NCBI GenBank assembly: GCA_018674605.1
Contig: JABGZU010000102.1
Span: 1-5,355, forward strand
From: Candidatus Nitrosopumilus sp.
Lineage (GTDB): Archaea; Thermoproteota; Nitrososphaeria; Nitrososphaerales; Nitrosopumilaceae
Reading direction: 5' to 3'
Length of the DNA: 5,355 nucleotides
The position numbers and the translations under genes were made by a program. Below are positions 1 through 5,355 of this stretch, piece after piece (position 1 is the stretch's first letter; each line of letters begins with the position of its first letter). Under the pieces are notes generated by a model. That model was given only the letters and a program-made list of their open reading frames with translations. It was not told the origin of the DNA and did not search any database.

Positions 1-1
1 A

Positions 2-397
2 TTAGTAAAAATCGATTTTAGATTAATTCCTAAAATGGAACCAAAAAAACAAATTCTTCGTTTGAAAAAACATTTAAAATTATGTGGATTTGGTGATGTA
101 AAAATTAAAATTTTTCATGGCGAGGCTGCAGCTAGAACTGACTCTTCTCACCCATTTGTATCTCAAGTAAAGGATGCATCTGATAAAATATTTGGTACGT
201 CTATCTTGAATGTTTCCAATGCTGGAACTGGCCCTATGTATCCATTTGTTGATATTTTAAAATCCCCTTGTATTTCTATAGGTAGCACATACATGTTTTC
301 AAGAATTCATTCTCCAAATGAATTTGCCCGAGTTGATTTGTTAAAGAAAACTACAAAGTGTATGTGTTTGATTATGCAAAATTTTGGAAAAAATTAG
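2..397 (+). CDS. M20-family metallopeptidase, C-terminal part (5' end outside window)
   Basis: The reading frame is open to the left edge (first full codon at position 2), so the ATG at 35 is internal and the gene is truncated by the window. The visible part of about 131 residues starts inside the dimerisation ('lid') domain with the typical strand KIDFRLIPKMEP and then returns to the C-terminal part of the catalytic domain. Two blocks support the family: AGTGPMYPF, and RIHSPNE near position 302-322, whose His is the usual C-terminal metal ligand of M20 enzymes. The GTGPMY and HSPNE combination is closest to the CNDP-like dipeptidases within the M20/ArgE/DapE group (COG0624), which are cytosolic di-zinc hydrolases of peptides or N-acyl amino acids. 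The N-terminal zinc-binding half is not visible, so the substrate cannot be assigned. The gene ends with TAG at 395-397 and overlaps the stop of the convergent doxX gene. Confidence 0.88.
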   Translation, partial: LVKIDFRLIPKMEPKKQILRLKKHLKLCGFGDVKIKIFHGEAAARTDSSHPFVSQVKDASDKIFGTSILNVSNAGTGPMYPFVDILKSPCISIGSTYMFSRIHSPNEFARVDLLKKTTKCMCLIMQNFGKN

Positions 398-420
398 TGA
401 AGATATCTGGGAATTTTTTT
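388..420. terminator. Overlapping convergent 3' ends with T-tracts on both strands
   Basis: The peptidase stop (TAG, 395-397, +) and the doxX stop (TAA, 396-394, -) share bases. On the minus strand a T6 run (393-388) directly follows the doxX stop. On the plus strand a T7 run (414-420) lies 17 bases after the peptidase stop. Archaeal transcription often ends at such T-rich tracts, so each terminator seems to lie inside the coding end of the opposite gene. No hairpin is evident. Position and T-tracts are seen; the terminator role is inferred. Confidence 0.4.
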
Positions 421-810
421 AATTATTTGTACCAATGCTATTCTTCCTGGACCTATTATCATAACAACTAAAGATACTGCTAACAAAATTAAGTCAAATT
501 CTATTCCTTTATCTCCTGTCATGCTTTGGGCTCCTTTAACTATGAAAATTGCTCCTAACATGATAATTGTAATTATAACTGCTGACAATCTACTAAATAT
601 TCCTAAAATTAAGAAAATCCCTGGAATTAGTTCTGCTAATGCAATTGGAATTTGCATTTCTATTGGAATTCCAATACTTGTTAGAAAATTACTAAACCCT
701 GGATTGAATTTTGCAATTCCATGAATAATGAAAATAATACCTAACGTTGATCTTAAACCCAAAAAAACAATATCATTTAGGATCTTTTCTTTAATTTCAC
801 TGGTAGGCAA
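394..810 (-). CDS. DoxX-family four-helix membrane protein
   Basis: The 138-residue product has four hydrophobic segments, roughly residues 13-33, 53-72, 75-93 and 105-120, with a short charged cytoplasmic-type N-terminus and a basic C-terminal tail. DoxX-family marks are the FIIHGIAKF segment at the end of helix 1, the AELIPG turn at 59-64 in helix 2, and GPGR at 120-123 after helix 4. Length fits the family (about 130-160 residues). DoxX proteins are small integral membrane proteins, some tied to terminal oxidase or thiol/redox functions; the specific role here is unknown. The start is TTG at 810-808: no ATG or GTG lies in frame between it and the upstream stop at 852-850, and a TATA-like box 20-30 bases upstream fits leaderless transcription. 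The stop codon overlaps that of the convergent peptidase gene, and a T6 run follows it directly. Confidence 0.85.
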   Translation of the reverse strand: MPTSEIKEKILNDIVFLGLRSTLGIIFIIHGIAKFNPGFSNFLTSIGIPIEMQIPIALAELIPGIFLILGIFSRLSAVIITIIMLGAIFIVKGAQSMTGDKGIEFDLILLAVSLVVMIIGPGRIALVQIIKKIPRYLH

Positions 811-828
811 TAATCCATTTTTTCTTTC

Positions 829-840
829 TATACATAAAAA
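829..840 (-). promoter_or_regulatory. TATA-like box of doxX
   Basis: The minus strand reads TTTTTATGTATA here, 19-30 bases upstream of the TTG start. That is about the spacing at which an archaeal TBP site would place the transcription start on the start codon, implying a leaderless mRNA. It supports the choice of the TTG start. The inference rests on spacing and AT composition alone in an AT-rich background. Confidence 0.45.
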
Positions 841-946
841 AGAATTGCTTTATTCTATATGTGCTAATTTGATATTATTTCATAATTTTACTGATCTATT
901 ATTTTTCAATTTTAGTCACAAATTTCACCTGTAATGTAGAAAGCCC

Positions 947-955
947 TTTATTATG
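947..955 (+). promoter_or_regulatory. TATA-like box of the proteasome beta-type gene
   Basis: TTTATTATG lies 20-28 bases before the ATG at 975, preceded by a GC-richer AGCCC. The spacing predicts a transcription start at or next to the ATG, so the message is probably leaderless, and no Shine-Dalgarno sequence is seen. The gap at 811-974 otherwise holds only the divergent doxX promoter; I found no gene or clear structure in it. Confidence 0.5.
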
Positions 956-974
956 TGACAAAAATATTTGAAAT

Positions 975-1571
975 ATGTCTATGTATATGCCAGGAGCAAC
1001 TGCTGTTGGAATTACTTTTGATGGTGGTGTAGTTTTTGCTAGTGAAAAAAGAATCGCTTTTGGAAATTTTCTTGTAAGTAAATCTACAAAGAAAACTTTC
1101 TCAATTACTGATAAAGTTGGTGCAACTTGTGCTGGACTTGTCGCTGATATGCAAATTTTAACTTTACAAATTTCTGCTCTTGCAAAAATCCGAAAAATGG
1201 ATATCAAAAGAGACGTTCCTCCTAACACTGTGGCTAAAATGATGTCAAATATGATGTATGAGCGAAGATACTTTCCATTACTTACACAAGTAATTGTTGG
1301 TGGCGTTGTTGATAAACCAGTAATGTATACCCTTGATCCTTTGGGTTCAGTACTTCCTGATGAATATGCTGCAGTTGGTACTGGTGCTGAAATGGCATTG
1401 GGTGTTTTAGATCCTCAGTTCAAACCAAATATGAGTAAGGATGAAGCTGTTACTTTAGCAAAACATGCAATTCGTTCAGCAGCTTTAAGAGACTCTGCAA
1501 GTGGTGATGGTTTGGATGTGCTTATAATCACTAAAGATGGCACTGAAGAATTTACTGAAAATATTAAATAA
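975..1571 (+). CDS. psmB: 20S proteasome beta-type subunit lacking the catalytic Thr1 (probably non-catalytic)
   Basis: The 198-residue protein is a proteasome beta-type (Ntn-hydrolase fold) subunit of the central rings of the 20S core, the cytosolic protease fed by AAA+ unfoldases. Family marks are the N-terminal strand ATAVGITFDGGVVFASEKR, the AGLVADMQ helix start, LLTQVIVGG, YAAVGTGAE and RDSASGDGLD. Aligned to the usual GTTTVGIT start, this protein has G-A-T-A-V-G-I-T, so Ala8 occupies the position of the catalytic, autoprocessed Thr1. Other active-site positions are kept: Glu24 (17 in mature numbering), Lys40 (33), Asp173 (166) and Ser176 (169), with Thr136 at the Ser129 position. The short leader (MSMYMPG) would therefore probably not be cleaved. 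From memory, the second beta subunit of Sulfolobales also starts with an ATA-type sequence, so this is likely the structural beta partner of an active beta encoded elsewhere. ATG codons at 975, 981 and 987 are possible starts; 975 best fits the TATA box. Confidence 0.93.
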   Translation: MSMYMPGATAVGITFDGGVVFASEKRIAFGNFLVSKSTKKTFSITDKVGATCAGLVADMQILTLQISALAKIRKMDIKRDVPPNTVAKMMSNMMYERRYFPLLTQVIVGGVVDKPVMYTLDPLGSVLPDEYAAVGTGAEMALGVLDPQFKPNMSKDEAVTLAKHAIRSAALRDSASGDGLDVLIITKDGTEEFTENIK

Positions 1572-1609
1572 TTTTTAAAAACCTATAATCATTCTATTAA
1601 ATTTAATAG
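1572..1609. terminator. Convergent intergenic region with two palindromes, possible bidirectional terminator
   Basis: The 38 bases between the two convergent stops contain TTTTTAAAAA (1572-1581), a perfect 10-base palindrome directly after the psmB stop, and CTATTAAATTTAATAG (1594-1609), a perfect 16-base palindrome directly after the PUA gene stop on the minus strand. On the plus strand the T5 run follows the psmB stop at once. On the minus strand a T5 run (1581-1577) follows the 16-base palindrome by 12 bases. This fits T-tract termination for both genes. The symmetry is seen; the function is inferred, and AT-only palindromes are weak hairpins. Confidence 0.5.
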
Positions 1610-2086
1610 TTAATCGTAGATTGTTTTACCAGTTTCCCAAAATCTATCTGAAATGTAATGCATATTTTGTATAATTTCCCCTTTTTCCATACTTTCCAGT
1701 TCTACACTTGATACCATTGCTCTTCCAATCGCTAAAAATTTGTGATGTGTCTCTTCAACAATACATACCAGTTTCCCTTTTTCAAACTCTGTAAATTTTT
1801 TTATTCCTGGTCTCATCAAGTTTGCACCTTTACACATGAATTTCACGGCACCCATGTCTACTTCTACGCTGGGAAATTTTTTTAAAATTTCTGTTTCTGA
1901 TAAAAATGGTAAATAATCTTCATTTATTTTTAATATTTTTATTCCCTCTCCTGTAATAATTTGAGCATCATCCAAAATTTGATGCACTTTGACATTTTTC
2001 ATCTTTGGAAATTCCATTTCCCATTCTTCTGAAATTTTTTTTAATAAAGAAGTTGTTTCACTCTTTGAAATTAAATTTGACTTCAA
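1610..2086 (-). CDS. Tma20/MCT-1-like PUA-domain RNA-binding protein
   Basis: The 158-residue protein has an N-terminal archaeal DUF1947-like domain (about residues 1-70) and a C-terminal PUA domain (about 74-150). The PUA domain shows the typical VEVDMGAVKFMCKGANLMRPGI strand-turn, then KGKLVCIVEETHHKFLAIGRAMVSS and the closing GEIIQNMHYISDRFW. This two-domain layout is that of archaeal COG2016 proteins, related to eukaryotic Tma20/MCT-1, which bind the small ribosomal subunit and act in initiation or recycling; the archaeal role is much less certain. The TTG start (2086-2084) overlaps the TGA stop of hom in a TTGA tetramer. No in-frame ATG or GTG precedes it before the upstream in-frame TAG, so translational coupling to hom is likely. 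Being the second gene of the hom operon, it probably uses the hom promoter. Confidence 0.87.
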   Translation of the reverse strand: MKSNLISKSETTSLLKKISEEWEMEFPKMKNVKVHQILDDAQIITGEGIKILKINEDYLPFLSETEILKKFPSVEVDMGAVKFMCKGANLMRPGIKKFTEFEKGKLVCIVEETHHKFLAIGRAMVSSVELESMEKGEIIQNMHYISDRFWETGKTIYD

Positions 2087-3093
2087 TTTTTTGCAATCTC
2101 TTGTCTAATATCTAATAGATCTCTTAAGATAGAACTTGCAGTTTCTGTTCCTCCTGCACCTTTACCGATTATAGTTTGAGTTCCTGAATGTTCTGATGTA
2201 AATGCAATTGCATTTAATGTTCCATTCACTCCTAGTGGATCATCTTTGTGTATTTCTTTTGGACTAACTACTAATTTGTTATCACAAGATGCAATTAATT
2301 TTAATACAGAATTATTTTTTTCAGCTTTTTTAATATCTTCAATTGTTACTTTTCTTATTCCTGTACAATCAATATCTGGTAATGTTACTTTCATTCCCAT
2401 GATCCAATTTGCAAGAATTACGAGTTTTGCAGCTGCATCAAGACCATCTAAATCTAATGATTCATCTGCTTCTACGTATCCTTTATCTTGTGCATCTTTT
2501 AGTGCACTTTCAAATGATAATCCTGTAGACATGTTTGTTAAAATATAATTTGTTGTACCATTTAGAATTCCTGCAAATGATGTAATTCTTTCTCCTCTTA
2601 GACTGTTTTTGGCATAATCTAAAATTGGTGTGCCACCACCTACTGTTCCACTAAATTTAAACATCACTTGATTATATGTGGCAAGTTCCATTAGTGATGG
2701 AAATGCTAATGCCAAAGGTCCTTTATTTACTGATATTACGTGCATTCCTTTTTTCATTGCAGTGGTAATGTGAGTCATTCCAGGTTCTGCATCTTTGTAG
2801 TTACTTGCAGTTGTTTCAATTAAAACATCTGCTTCCACATTTTTTAACATTTCAATTCCTGACATTGAATTTTTTGTATTTGCATAATTTTTCACAGTAC
2901 CAAATTTCTTTTTTGTTTCTACAAGTTTACTTAATGATAATCCTGATACATCTACTGCACTCCCCTTACTATCAAAAACACCTACCACTCTTGGTTTTAA
3001 CCCGTATTTTGCATAAAGATCCTCTGATCTTGAATCAAATAATTTTACCAAACTTTGAGCAACAACTCCAAAACCACATAGTATTATTCTCAT
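2083..3093 (-). CDS. hom: Homoserine dehydrogenase, ACT-less
   Basis: Homoserine dehydrogenase reduces aspartate semialdehyde to homoserine with NAD(P)H, the branch to threonine, isoleucine and methionine, in the cytosol. The 336-residue protein has an N-terminal Rossmann domain (about 1-125) with GFGVVA at 7-12, where the last Gly of GxGxxG is Ala, and SVNKGPLA at 121-128 with the conserved Lys124. The substrate/dimerisation domain follows, with GTVGGGTPI (149-157), GILNGTTNYIL (175-185) and the family signature ADESLDLDGLDAAAKLVILAN (from 209), which holds the likely catalytic Asp219 and Lys223. The protein stops at the end of the catalytic fold, so there is no ACT regulatory domain and no aspartokinase fusion; feedback control through an ACT domain is not expected. 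The start is ATG with an AGAGGT ribosome-binding site 7 bases upstream, unlike the apparently leaderless neighbours. It overlaps the downstream PUA gene by four bases. Confidence 0.95.
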   Translation of the reverse strand: MRIILCGFGVVAQSLVKLFDSRSEDLYAKYGLKPRVVGVFDSKGSAVDVSGLSLSKLVETKKKFGTVKNYANTKNSMSGIEMLKNVEADVLIETTASNYKDAEPGMTHITTAMKKGMHVISVNKGPLALAFPSLMELATYNQVMFKFSGTVGGGTPILDYAKNSLRGERITSFAGILNGTTNYILTNMSTGLSFESALKDAQDKGYVEADESLDLDGLDAAAKLVILANWIMGMKVTLPDIDCTGIRKVTIEDIKKAEKNNSVLKLIASCDNKLVVSPKEIHKDDPLGVNGTLNAIAFTSEHSGTQTIIGKGAGGTETASSILRDLLDIRQEIAKN

Positions 3094-3131
3094 GCTGTTA
3101 ACCTCTTTTTTTTAACATCTTTATTATTCAT
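3090..3131 (-). other. Possible 13-codon leader ORF upstream of hom
   Basis: A short ORF on the minus strand starts with ATG at 3131-3129 and encodes MNNKDVKKKRLTA. Its TGA stop (3092-3090) overlaps the hom ATG in an ATGA tetramer. An AAAGGGA tract lies a few bases before its ATG. From the TATTAATA box it would begin about 15 bases into the transcript. The peptide is lysine-rich (5 of 13) and is not Thr- or Ile-rich like classical attenuator peptides. It could be a coupled leader or a chance ORF in AT-rich DNA. Confidence 0.25.
3101..3106 (-). promoter_or_regulatory. Shine-Dalgarno site of hom
   Basis: The minus strand reads AGAGGT, 7 bases before the hom ATG (GAGGT is complementary to the 16S rRNA 3' end). 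It fixes the start codon and implies a 5' leader on the hom message. It is the only good Shine-Dalgarno site I see before a gene start in this window. Confidence 0.7.
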
Positions 3132-3168
3132 TTTATTTCCCTTTGATTCCTTATCGTTAATTGTGTTT

Positions 3169-3176
3169 TATTAATA
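3169..3176 (-). promoter_or_regulatory. Probable TATA box of the hom-PUA operon
   Basis: TATTAATA, identical to the octamer upstream of the ThyX-like gene, lies 76-83 bases upstream of the hom ATG. By archaeal spacing the transcript would start near 3146, giving a leader of about 53 bases that contains the hom Shine-Dalgarno site. A closer AT-rich stretch (about 3119-3128) is an alternative box that would give a nearly leaderless message, but then the Shine-Dalgarno site would lie outside it. Confidence 0.4.
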
Positions 3177-3179
3177 ATT

Positions 3180-3205
3180 TTTCAATAGAATTTCAATGAC
3201 TCATT
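3180..3205. promoter_or_regulatory. Direct repeat and quasi-palindrome upstream of the hom TATA box, possible operator
   Basis: TTTCAAT occurs at 3180-3186 and again at 3191-3197, 11 bases apart (about one helical turn). The second copy runs into AATGACTCATT (3195-3205), a perfect 5-1-5 inverted repeat. On the minus strand these lie directly upstream of the TATTAATA box, where archaeal activators bind. They could also be chance in AT-rich DNA. Confidence 0.25.
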
Positions 3206-3240
3206 AACCTGATTTTTTATGATTATTGTTCTAGTCATTG
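3194..3240. repeat. 8-base inverted repeat spanning the msrB stop
   Basis: CAATGACT (3194-3201) and AGTCATTG (3233-3240) are exact reverse complements separated by 31 bases. The right arm contains the msrB TGA stop (3237-3235). In the msrB transcript this could form a stem with a long loop at the 3' end. No T-tract follows on the minus strand, so it does not look like a standard terminator. Confidence 0.3.
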
Positions 3241-3633
3241 GTCTTTTTCATGTTTTAATGAAATTGAATTTATACAATATCTTTGATTTGTAGGTTTTGG
3301 ACCATCATCAAACACATGTCCTAAATGTGAGCCACACTTTTTACAATTAACTTCAGTACGAACCATTCCATACTCTGTATCTGATATGTATTCTATACTT
3401 TCTTCATCTATTGGTTTCCAAAAACTTGGCCAGCCTGAACCTGAATCAAATTTTGCATTTGATGAGAATAACTCTTCTCCACAACATACACATTTGAATG
3501 AGCCATCTAGTTTACTGTCATTATATTTTCCTGAAAATGGTGGTTCTGTTCCATGATTAATACAAATTTCATATTGATCTGGTGTTAACTTTTCTTTCCA
3601 TTCTTCTGGATTTTTAATAATTTTATCTGCCAT
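3235..3633 (-). CDS. msrB: Peptide-methionine (R)-S-oxide reductase MsrB
   Basis: MsrB reduces the R-sulfoxide of oxidised methionine in proteins, a cytosolic repair step after oxidative damage, normally recharged by thioredoxin. The 132-residue protein is a complete single-domain MsrB. It has [11 protein letters not shown] (27-37), two CxxC zinc pairs (Cys48/Cys51 and Cys97/Cys100), SGSGWPSFW (64-72), [12 protein letters not shown] (101-112) and RYCINSISL (118-126) with the catalytic Cys120. The position of the usual resolving Cys (SGCGWPSF) is Ser66, so another thiol such as Cys24 or Cys50, or direct reduction, must complete the cycle. The ATG start has no Shine-Dalgarno sequence. The gene begins 37 bases after the stop of the ThyX-like gene on the same strand, so it may be co-transcribed; the AT-rich tail of that gene (about 3656-3680) could also carry its own weak TATA box. 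No signal peptide is seen. Confidence 0.96.
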   Translation of the reverse strand: MADKIIKNPEEWKEKLTPDQYEICINHGTEPPFSGKYNDSKLDGSFKCVCCGEELFSSNAKFDSGSGWPSFWKPIDEESIEYISDTEYGMVRTEVNCKKCGSHLGHVFDDGPKPTNQRYCINSISLKHEKDQ

Positions 3634-3670
3634 GATTAATCTTGATTTATTTTGGTATTAGAATATTCTT

Positions 3671-5290
3671 CTATTTATTCATCTTTTTTCTTTTTTCTTC
3701 TGTTCTTTTTTCTGATTCAAATCTTTCTAGATCATATTCTTTTAGATCTACAAATTTCATAATCTGACTTAAGTTTGGATGTACCTTGTTGATCTGTTTG
3801 TACATTTGTTGTGCCACTCGTCTATAGTCTATGTGTCCTTGAGGTATTGTTCTTAATTCAATTAAATGACATGCTTCTCTTAAATTTAATTTCATAAAAT
3901 AGGGATAATTATATGCAAAATTTACAACGTATTGACTTTGTTCTGGATATTTTTTTCTAATTTTTCCAAAAGTGTCTTTTGTATTTTTCATACATTCTTT
4001 GAAATCTTTTTCAAGTCCTAGAGTTTTAATTTCATTAGGTAATACAAATCCATGATCTGTTGTTAGTAATTGTCTTTGAAGTGTAAGTGCTCTGTGTCTG
4101 TGAAAATCTCTAAACATTCCAAAATTATTACATAAATCAAATGTATAGTAAACATTTTCAAATGCACGTGATGGTTTGTGTCTTTTGTTTGTTCTTATTT
4201 TTATAAATTCATTTATGATTTTGATCTTTTTCTCTTTTGATATTTTTTTAACTTGTTGCATTATGTTTTGGTATGATGTACTTGGAGATTGTTCATACAT
4301 TATTGATGTGATGATTTTATCTAATGCCTTTTTTTCTGATTCATATTCTGTTAATTTTGTAATTGTTCCTGTTGTTGGATTGGGATTAATTTCTTTTAGT
4401 GTAATTGATCTTGATTTATTTTTTACATCTCTTAGATATTTTTGAAATGCTTTTCCATACTTGTCATCGGCTCTTCTTACAAATGATTTAATCGTAGAAT
4501 CTAATTCTTTTTTAATTTTTGATGCTAATTTCTGCTCTTCATCTAATTCTGATGAGCCTAAAACTGTTAAAAGATATTCAAATGCTCTTCCATTTCCTGT
4601 AATGCCTACATTGGTTAAAGTTGATGCTGGTAGTAAACCTCTCAAAATATCTAATGCCTTTGCTTTAGTTGAACTTTTGTAAATCATATTTGCTGATTTT
4701 ATGTCTTTTTCATTTTTTAGTTTTGTAAATAATTTTTCTTTTTTATCTATTGAATCTTTAAAACTATATTTTTCAATAGGATATTTTTCTCTTATGTAAT
4801 TTACCATTGGTTCAATATTTTTTGAATATATTTCAAAAGATAAATTACAACTATCTTCATACATATTTGCAAATTTTGAATTCATAATTTTTTCATCTCT
4901 ATAAAATCTATATTTTCCATTTTCTTTTTTGTTCCATGTAACATAACGTGATGATTTTTCTAGATATGATAACCCGATTCTTCTATCTTCAATTTTTTTT
5001 ACTGCAATATTTGATAGTCCTTCTATTGCAATTTGTGCTTCACCTAACTCTGCAACAGAATCATCTCCATATTCTAATAGAACTCTATTGTAAAATTCTT
5101 CACCTCTATTCTTATTTTTTAAAAATTCATCTAGAAAAATTCTTCTCATACTTTTATCAGTTCTACTATACCTTGACATCAAAGCTCCTCTGTCAACTTG
5201 TTGTGGTGTAATTATTGCAAATACATTGTCTTTAGTATTTGAAAAATGATCTGATAATATTTTTTCTTCCTTAATTGAAAATTCTGACAA
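3671..5290 (-). CDS. Tandem-domain ThyX-like protein (FAD-dependent thymidylate synthase family)
   Basis: The 539-residue protein is about twice the length of ordinary ThyX (about 220-250 residues) and contains two ThyX-like halves. Half 1 (about 22-250) has [12 protein letters not shown] (32-43), [19 protein letters not shown] (73-91), [14 protein letters not shown] (103-116) and [12 protein letters not shown] to NGRAFEYLL (216-241). Half 2 (about 325-515) has [15 protein letters not shown] (372-386), [15 protein letters not shown] (393-407) and [22 protein letters not shown] (469-490). ThyX makes dTMP from dUMP with FAD, NADPH and methylene-tetrahydrofolate, with its signature RHRx7S (RHRxxSxNExSxRY). 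Here half 1 keeps the S-x-x-E-x-S-x-R-Y part but has RRI for RHR, and half 2 keeps RHR but loses the rest. Activity as a thymidylate synthase is therefore uncertain; flavin binding across a pseudo-tetramer is plausible. The C-terminus is highly charged. The TTG start (5290-5288) follows an in-frame TAA with no ATG between, and a TATA box at the leaderless spacing supports it. Confidence 0.82.
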   Translation of the reverse strand: MSEFSIKEEKILSDHFSNTKDNVFAIITPQQVDRGALMSRYSRTDKSMRRIFLDEFLKNKNRGEEFYNRVLLEYGDDSVAELGEAQIAIEGLSNIAVKKIEDRRIGLSYLEKSSRYVTWNKKENGKYRFYRDEKIMNSKFANMYEDSCNLSFEIYSKNIEPMVNYIREKYPIEKYSFKDSIDKKEKLFTKLKNEKDIKSANMIYKSSTKAKALDILRGLLPASTLTNVGITGNGRAFEYLLTVLGSSELDEEQKLASKIKKELDSTIKSFVRRADDKYGKAFQKYLRDVKNKSRSITLKEINPNPTTGTITKLTEYESEKKALDKIITSIMYEQSPSTSYQNIMQQVKKISKEKKIKIINEFIKIRTNKRHKPSRAFENVYYTFDLCNNFGMFRDFHRHRALTLQRQLLTTDHGFVLPNEIKTLGLEKDFKECMKNTKDTFGKIRKKYPEQSQYVVNFAYNYPYFMKLNLREACHLIELRTIPQGHIDYRRVAQQMYKQINKVHPNLSQIMKFVDLKEYDLERFESEKRTEEKRKKMNK

Positions 5291-5312
5291 TACTTGTGAT
5301 TGATTTTACAAA

Positions 5313-5320
5313 TATTAATA
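5313..5320 (-). promoter_or_regulatory. TATA box of the ThyX-like gene
   Basis: The palindromic octamer TATTAATA lies 23-30 bases upstream of the TTG start, which places the transcription start at the start codon. It supports a leaderless mRNA and the TTG start. Beyond it, positions 5321-5355 show no gene; the T-rich stretch on the plus strand there (about 5327-5336) has no evident role. Confidence 0.55.
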
Positions 5321-5355
5321 CTCTATTTCTTTTTTCCAATTTGAATTAGATCGGG

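Noticed and set aside
35..397. Treating the ATG at 35 as the start of a small 120-residue gene
   Set aside because: The frame is open to the left edge and the residues before the ATG (KIDFRLIPK) are part of the conserved M20 strand, so the ATG is internal.
521..934. Two plus-strand ORFs (521-724 and 728-934) across doxX and the divergent gap
   Set aside because: The first is antisense to the doxX helices and hydrophobic only because the helices are; the second crosses the doxX start and promoter region. Neither has family motifs.
915..959. GTCACA (915-920) and TGTGAC (954-959) inverted repeat near the psmB TATA box
   Set aside because: Only six bases per arm with a 33-base gap; expected by chance in a region of this size, and not placed like a known operator.
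899..1228. Minus-strand ORF of 109 codons antisense to the start of psmB
   Set aside because: It mirrors the well-supported proteasome frame, has no recognisable family pattern, and covers the psmB promoter; it is a shadow ORF.
2246..3101. Plus-strand ORFs antisense to hom (2246-2548 and 2805-3101)
   Set aside because: Low-complexity translations opposite a clear enzyme gene, with no supporting signals.
4176..5211. Plus-strand ORFs antisense to the ThyX-like gene (4176-4445, 4461-4682, 4948-5211)
   Set aside because: They are Leu/Phe/Ile-rich complements of a Lys-rich gene and not independent genes.
1..5355. CRISPR array, tRNA/rRNA, insertion sequence, integrase or defence system
   Set aside because: No regularly spaced repeats, no cloverleaf-like or conserved RNA sequence, no transposase or integrase and no terminal repeats were found on either strand.

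Overview
This AT-rich window (roughly one-third G+C by eye) reads as a piece of an archaeal chromosome, most likely from a marine ammonia-oxidising thaumarchaeon (Nitrosopumilus type). The grounds are a 20S proteasome beta-type subunit, an archaeal Tma20/MCT-1-like PUA protein, an ACT-less homoserine dehydrogenase, AT-rich TATA-like boxes about 20-30 bases before several start codons (leaderless transcription), and the protein style. The taxonomy is inferred; no marker such as rRNA is present.

Layout from left to right. Positions 2-397 (+) hold the C-terminal end of an M20-family metallopeptidase cut by the window edge. It converges on a four-helix DoxX-family membrane protein (394-810, -), and their stop codons overlap. 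A 164-base divergent gap (811-974) carries the promoters of doxX and of a proteasome beta-type subunit (975-1571, +). The proteasome gene converges on a two-gene minus-strand operon, homoserine dehydrogenase (3093-2083) then the PUA protein (2086-1610). These two overlap by four bases, and a 16-base palindrome lies between the convergent stops. A 141-base gap (3094-3234) contains the operon promoter, a Shine-Dalgarno site and a possible 13-codon leader ORF. Further right on the minus strand are methionine sulfoxide reductase B (3633-3235) and, 37 bases upstream of it, a 539-residue tandem ThyX-like protein (5290-3671). Gene density is high and no stretch above about 165 bases lacks a gene.

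Functionally this is mostly housekeeping: protein turnover (proteasome, peptidase), translation (PUA protein), aspartate-family amino acid synthesis (Hom), oxidative repair (MsrB) and perhaps nucleotide or flavin chemistry (ThyX-like). I see no mobile element, CRISPR array, tRNA/rRNA or defence system. The points most worth a second look are the ThyX-like protein, whose two halves each keep a different part of the ThyX signature; the proteasome beta-type subunit, which has Ala where the catalytic N-terminal Thr should be; the leader of hom; and MsrB, which lacks the usual resolving Cys.
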